From contig JAMCWX010000051.1 of NCBI GenBank assembly GCA_023480885.1, positions 1 to 37,428 on the forward strand: a stretch of DNA of 37,428 bases, read 5' to 3'. This stretch comes from Chloroflexota bacterium (lineage in GTDB: Bacteria > Chloroflexota > UBA6077 > FW602-bin22 > JACPRP01). The translations under genes were made by a program, and so were the position numbers. Positions 33,528-37,428 of the stretch are shown here, in pieces; position 1 is the first letter of the stretch; each line of letters opens with the position of its first letter. The notes below the pieces were generated by a model, which saw only the letters and a program-made list of their open reading frames with translations, made no database searches and had not been told where the DNA came from.

Positions 33528-34787
33528 ATGCGTGTGCTGGTGGTGGGAAGCGGTGCGCGAGAGCACACAATCCTCTGGAAGCTCGCTCAAAGTCCATCGG
33601 CGCCCCGCCTTTATAGCGCCCCTGGCAATGGGGGCACTGGCCTTATAGCAGAGAACGTCGCTATCGGTGCGACCGAGATAGACAGGCTCGCCGAATGGGC
33701 GCTCGCCAACGCCATCGATCTAACCGTCGTCGGCCCCGAAGACCCGCTGGCAGCAGGGCTGGCAGATCGCTTTCGCCGCGTCGGACTGCTGGTCTTTGGC
33801 CCCACCAAAGACGGCGCCAGAATCGAGGGCAGCAAGGCTTGGGCCAAGGAATTAATGAACCGCTACGGCGTTCCTACCGCCCGGAGCGCAACCTTCACGT
33901 CGCCAACTGCAGCAGAGGAATACGTCAAGTCCCAGCCTCTCCCCATCGTCGTCAAGGCAGATGGCCTGGCTGCGGGAAAAGGCGTCGTCGTGGCCACCAC
34001 CCACGAGCAGGCTCTCGCGGCTATTTCCCAGTTGATGAGGGATAAGACGACTGGGAGCGCAGGAGACAGGGTGGTCGTCGAGGAGTGTCTGGAAGGCACA
34101 GAGGTATCTCTTCTAGCCTTCACCGATGGCTCGACGGTTGTTCCGATGGTGCCAGCCTGCGACTACAAGCGAGTATTCGACGACGATCAGGGACCAAACA
34201 CAGGCGGCATGGGCGCCTACTCTCCCCCAAGGTTCGTCACTCGCCAGATGGTCGAGCAAATCGAGGAAACTGTCCTGAAGCCCGTCGTCCACGGCGTGGC
34301 CAGGGAAGGCATTTCGTATTCCGGCGTGCTGTACGCTGGATTGATGATCACCAGCAACGGGCCGATGGTGCTAGAATTCAACTGCCGGTTTGGCGACCCT
34401 GAGACACAGGTTATCCTTCCCCGATTGAAGAGCGACTTACTGGATGTGATGCTGCGCACTGCCGAAGGCAGGCTTGGCGAGATTCAGGTCGAATGGCACG
34501 ATAAACCCAGTTGCGGTGTTGTCCTGGCCTCAGGGGGTTATCCCGGCGAGTTCGCCAGGGGATATCCCATCGCGGGACTCGATTCACTCGACGCCGACGC
34601 GCTCGTCTTCCACGCTGGCACGAAGAGGCAGGGAGACGACATCGTCACCTCCGGCGGTCGCGTGCTGACAGTCGTGGCGACCGGCAGGGATATGCGAGAG
34701 GCTCGGCAGAATGCCTACCGCAACGCGGAAAAGATCCGTTTTACCGATATCCATTACCGCAAGGATATTGCCGCGAGGGAGTTGTGA
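33528..34787 (+). CDS. purD: Phosphoribosylamine-glycine ligase (GAR synthetase)
   Basis: ATP-grasp enzyme that joins glycine to phosphoribosylamine, step two of purine synthesis. The 419-residue protein has the N-terminal MRVLVVGSGAREH, the KADGLAAGKGVVVA nucleotide loop, EECLEGTEVSLLAFTDG, QGPNTGGMGAYSPP and the metal-binding EFNCRFGDPETQ. The ATG at 33528 begins seven bases after guaA; a TTG at 33507 inside guaA is not needed. It is followed two bases later by purE. Confidence 0.97.
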   Translation: MRVLVVGSGAREHTILWKLAQSPSAPRLYSAPGNGGTGLIAENVAIGATEIDRLAEWALANAIDLTVVGPEDPLAAGLADRFRRVGLLVFGPTKDGARIEGSKAWAKELMNRYGVPTARSATFTSPTAAEEYVKSQPLPIVVKADGLAAGKGVVVATTHEQALAAISQLMRDKTTGSAGDRVVVEECLEGTEVSLLAFTDGSTVVPMVPACDYKRVFDDDQGPNTGGMGAYSPPRFVTRQMVEQIEETVLKPVVHGVAREGISYSGVLYAGLMITSNGPMVLEFNCRFGDPETQVILPRLKSDLLDVMLRTAEGRLGEIQVEWHDKPSCGVVLASGGYPGEFARGYPIAGLDSLDADALVFHAGTKRQGDDIVTSGGRVLTVVATGRDMREARQNAYRNAEKIRFTDIHYRKDIAAREL

Positions 34788-34789
34788 GC

Positions 34790-35269
34790 ATGGCGTTGGT
34801 TGCCGTCGTTATGGGAAGCGAATCGGATATGTCCTTTATGCAGAATACGCTCGATATCCTCTCGGAGCTAGGCATCGAGCACGAAGCGCTGGTCATGTCA
34901 GCCCATCGCAATCCAGAGGCCGTCAGGGAATTCGGCCAGACAGTGCGCCAGCGTGGAATCGAGGTAATCATCGCTGGAGCAGGAGGCGCTGCCCACCTGC
35001 CAGGTGTCCTGGCCTCGTGGACGAGCGTGCCCGTGATCGGCATTCCGTTGCCCACCAGCGACCTCAACGGCGTCGACGCCCTCTACGCCATCGTCCAGAT
35101 GCCCGCCGGTATACCCGTCGCTACCGTTGCCGTTGGCAAAGCCGGCGCCAAGAACGCCGCCTACCTCGCCGCACAGATCCTCGGCCTAAAATACGACTCA
35201 ATCCACCAGGCCTACGAAGCCCACCGCGCCAGGCTCGCACAATCGGACAACAAACCACCCATCGCGTAA
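34790..35269 (+). CDS. purE: N5-carboxyaminoimidazole ribonucleotide mutase, class I
   Basis: Rearranges N5-CAIR to CAIR in purine synthesis. The 159-residue protein has MGSESDMSFM, the catalytic His in SAHRNPE (most relatives have SAHRTP) and AGAGGAAHLPGVLAS. The sequence is of the bacterial class I type, which normally needs PurK; purK is not in the window. The ATG is two bases after the purD stop; no terminator is evident after it, but a 437-base repeat-filled gap follows. Confidence 0.94.
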   Translation: MALVAVVMGSESDMSFMQNTLDILSELGIEHEALVMSAHRNPEAVREFGQTVRQRGIEVIIAGAGGAAHLPGVLASWTSVPVIGIPLPTSDLNGVDALYAIVQMPAGIPVATVAVGKAGAKNAAYLAAQILGLKYDSIHQAYEAHRARLAQSDNKPPIA

Positions 35270-35706
35270 TCTCCCAAGCTTGCAGCGCCCACGAACACTA
35301 TGCTAAGATAACTGCGCTCTTTACAGAGCCGTTCCCTGACAACCTTGCTATCGCAGCGTCGAAGCGGTGCCGCCATTCCCCCTCCCTCTGGGAGTTCAGG
35401 AGCGGACAGGGGTCCGGGCGCGATAAATCGCGCCCCTACACAAGGGGCTGTCGTATCTGTAGGGGCGCAATGAATTGCGCCCAGGGTATCGGAACTGCTG
35501 AAAACAGTCCTTTCGATGCTGGCTGTCCGCCCCTGATCCCTCTGGGAGAGCGCGCGTACAATCCCCTCTCCCTCTGGAAGAGGGCTAGGGTGAGGGCCGT
35601 ACCCCGCCTAGCGTGAGGGGCCGCCCTCGGGTACCAAAATCTCATTCCGTAGGGGCGAACCCTGTGTTCGCCCTCGGGGCCTACAACCACCGGTGGGAGG
35701 ACTTAC
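35270..35706. repeat. Repeat-filled gap between purE and ubiD
   Basis: No gene is here. Bases 35378-35413 are a CCTCCCTCTGGGAG...GGACAGGGG unit. Bases 35416-35435 (GGGCGCGAT/ATCGCGCCC) and 35463-35482 (GGGCGCAATGAATTGCGCCC) are perfect or near-perfect palindromes joined by a CTGTCGTATCTGTAGG leader. Bases 35563-35605 are the CCCTCTCCCTCTGGAAGAGGG...GGGCCGTACCCC unit. Bases 35649-35684 are the GTAGGGGCGAACCCTGTG...CCTAC palindrome. Four of the repeat families in the window thus occur within 310 bases. No promoter for ubiD was clear. Confidence 0.8.
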
Positions 35707-37161
35707 ATGCCTTTTCGCGACCTGCGCGATTTCGTCGCTTTCCTGGAAACCAAAGGAGACCTTAAGCGCATCCAGACCGAAGTCACCTGCGATCTAGAGA
35801 TCGCCGAGATAACCGACCGCGTCACCAAATCTGGCGGTCCAGCGCTGTTCTTCGAGAACGTCGCTGGCCACGACGTGCCCGTCATCACCAACCTTTTCGG
35901 CACCGAGCAGCGTATGTGCTCGGCCCTGGGCGTGCAGCGACTGCACGACCTTTCGGGCAAGCTCCAGAAGCTCCTCAACCTGACACAAGGGGCCGTGCCG
36001 ACATCGATGATGGACAAGTTCAAGGTCCTTGGCGACCTGGCCAAGATCGCGGGCTCCGCTCCCAAGACGGTGAGCAAGGCGCCCTGCCAGGAAGTGGTGC
36101 TCACAGGCGACAGCGTCTCGCTGGACAAGTTCCCAGTTCTCAAATCGTGGCCAGATGACGCCGGCCGTTTCATAACCCTTCCCCTTGTAATCACGCGAGA
36201 CCCGGAAAATGGCACGCGCAACGTGGGCATGTACCGACTTCAAATCTACGATCAGCGCACCACCGGCATGCACTGGCATCTGCACAAGATCGGCCGGGAT
36301 CACTTCCGCAGGAGCAAGGCAAAGGGCCAGCGTCTCGAAGCGGCCGTGGCGATTGGCGCCGATCCAGTGACCATCTACACCGCCACCGCCCCTCTTCCGC
36401 CAGTGCTGGACGAGCTGTTTCTCGCGGGCTTCCTGCGGGGTGAAGGCGTCGAGACCGTGCGGTGCAAGACGGTCAACATTGAGGTTCCAGCTCATGCCGA
36501 GATCGTGCTTGAAGGCTACGTAGACCCATCCGAAGAGCGCCTCGAAGGACCATTCGGCGATCACACCGGTTACTATTCGCTGGCCGACAACTATCCCGTC
36601 TTCCACATCACGTGCATAACGCATCGCGCCAAGCCCTGGTACGCTGCCACGATCGTCGGCAAGCCACCTATGGAAGACGTCTATCTGGGCAAAGCCACCG
36701 AACGTCTCTTTCTGCCCCTCATCAGGATGATCGTCCCAGAAGTGGTAGAGATGAATCTGCCACCCGAAGGCGTCTTTCAGAATCTCGCCATCGTCTCTAT
36801 CGACAAGCAATACCCTGGGCAGGCGAAGAAGGTCATAAGCGCCCTCTGGGGCATGATGCAAATGGCGCTCACCAAGATCATCATCGTGGTCGACGGAACG
36901 GTCGACGTTCACGACCTCTCGGAGGTACTCTGGCGAGTGAGCAACAACGTCGATCCCCGCCGCGATCTCGTCATCGCGGAAGGTCCCCTCGACGACCTCG
37001 ACCATTCCTCGCCCCTCCCGGGATTTGGCAGTAAGCTAGGCATCGACGCCACGACTAAAATGCCGAACGAGGGCCATCCCCGTCCCTGGCCAGCCGACGT
37101 GGTGATGAGCGGAGACATTCGCAAGCTCGTGGACGAAAAATGGAGTAGCTACGACATATGA
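35707..37161 (+). CDS. ubiD: UbiD family decarboxylase
   Basis: Prenylated-FMN-dependent decarboxylase of 484 residues, usual for the family. It has the N-terminal [19 protein letters not shown], a mid-protein HWHLHK and the active-site region [15 protein letters not shown], whose Glu belongs to the catalytic Arg-Glu-Glu set. The ATG has GGGAGGA about seven bases upstream. It overlaps the start of a UbiA-type prenyltransferase, the usual pairing for quinone synthesis: in Chloroflexota this would be menaquinone, probably the futalosine route (MqnL/MqnP-like), not ubiquinone. That pathway assignment is inference; the ubiX-type flavin prenyltransferase is not in view. Confidence 0.93.
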   Translation: MPFRDLRDFVAFLETKGDLKRIQTEVTCDLEIAEITDRVTKSGGPALFFENVAGHDVPVITNLFGTEQRMCSALGVQRLHDLSGKLQKLLNLTQGAVPTSMMDKFKVLGDLAKIAGSAPKTVSKAPCQEVVLTGDSVSLDKFPVLKSWPDDAGRFITLPLVITRDPENGTRNVGMYRLQIYDQRTTGMHWHLHKIGRDHFRRSKAKGQRLEAAVAIGADPVTIYTATAPLPPVLDELFLAGFLRGEGVETVRCKTVNIEVPAHAEIVLEGYVDPSEERLEGPFGDHTGYYSLADNYPVFHITCITHRAKPWYAATIVGKPPMEDVYLGKATERLFLPLIRMIVPEVVEMNLPPEGVFQNLAIVSIDKQYPGQAKKVISALWGMMQMALTKIIIVVDGTVDVHDLSEVLWRVSNNVDPRRDLVIAEGPLDDLDHSSPLPGFGSKLGIDATTKMPNEGHPRPWPADVVMSGDIRKLVDEKWSSYDI

Positions 37162-37428
37162 TGCTTGAGCAAAGGTCGCCAGGGGCTCGCTACCTCGGCA
37201 AGCTAGGAACGATGCTGGAAGCCATAAAGTTCGAGCACACCATCTTCACGCTGCCGTTCGCCTATCTGGGCATGGTCCTCGCGGCAAGAGGCTTGCCCAC
37301 GCTGCAACAGGTCGTGTGGATCACGGTGGCTTTGGCGGCAGCGCGAACGTGGGCTATGGGCACCAACCGGCTGATCGATCGCGAAATGGACGCGTTGAAC
37401 CCGCGTACGGCACGCCGAGCGCGGGTTC
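37158..37428 (+). CDS. ubiA: UbiA-type polyprenyltransferase, 3' end missing (contig edge)
   Basis: First 90 residues of a membrane prenyltransferase that attaches a polyprenyl tail to an aromatic ring. Visible are the amphipathic opening [23 protein letters not shown], one full hydrophobic segment, and the first Asp-rich motif NRLIDREMD, which binds Mg-diphosphate, followed by NPRTA. The ATG at 37158 overlaps the TGA of ubiD; a second ATG at 37161 is equally possible. The remaining ~200 residues lie beyond the contig edge. The last nine bases are an inverted copy of bases 37397-37405. Confidence 0.92.
   Translation, partial: MMLEQRSPGARYLGKLGTMLEAIKFEHTIFTLPFAYLGMVLAARGLPTLQQVVWITVALAAARTWAMGTNRLIDREMDALNPRTARRARV

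Noticed and set aside
29683..35269. Defence island or toxin-antitoxin reading of the NYN gene
   Set aside because: The neighbours are all purine biosynthesis genes in tight operon spacing, with no restriction, recombinase or antitoxin genes.

Overview
The window is one end of a contig from a bacterium, most likely a member of the Chloroflexota. That assignment is an inference from several features together: a two-subunit transketolase, a GuaB3-type IMP dehydrogenase relative, a large secreted WNEP glycosidase with LGFP-like C-terminal repeats, frequent TTG and GTG starts, many dispersed palindromic repeats, and UbiD/UbiA genes of the kind used for menaquinone. Nothing looks plasmid-, phage- or transposon-borne. 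No tRNA, rRNA, CRISPR array or intact insertion sequence was seen. The first 22 bases are sequencing adapter, so the dihydroorotase gene is cut by the contig end.

Layout. 23-2900 (minus): pyrimidine operon pyrR-pyrB-pyrC, read from a sigma70-type promoter through a leader that holds a PyrR-binding loop and a small leader ORF. 3193-4506 (minus): galT with a long, foldable leader. 4936-8967 (plus): a membrane NarX-type histidine kinase, its NarL-type regulator and a LUD-domain protein. 9211-15754: housekeeping genes in both orientations (DUF503 protein, YajC, a metallo-beta-lactamase hydrolase, MiaB, an exported glycosidase, a ROK sugar kinase). 15939-18982 (minus): a flippase-like membrane protein and the two transketolase halves. 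19293-24334 (plus): pyruvate dehydrogenase E1 alpha, E1 beta and E2, followed directly by lipoyl synthase and octanoyltransferase, so the complex and the enzymes that make its lipoyl cofactor are made together. 24325-28015: a truncated possible nucleic-acid-binding protein, a coiled-coil zinc-ribbon protein plus RNase HI, and a YabN/MazG nucleotide pyrophosphatase. 28202-35269 (plus): purine operon guaB3 - NYN/LOTUS protein - guaA - purD - purE behind a 280-base structured leader with a terminator. 35707-37428 (plus): ubiD and a truncated ubiA.

The most interesting items are three. A NYN nuclease with two OST-HTH/LOTUS domains is embedded in, and translationally overlaps, a GMP-synthesis operon. 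That operon has a structured leader with terminator-like hairpins. The pyr operon has a PyrR loop placed just before the ribosome binding site of a leader ORF that overlaps pyrR. Dispersed palindromic repeats recur in intergenic space and supply the last codons of at least two proteins (MiaB and the flippase).
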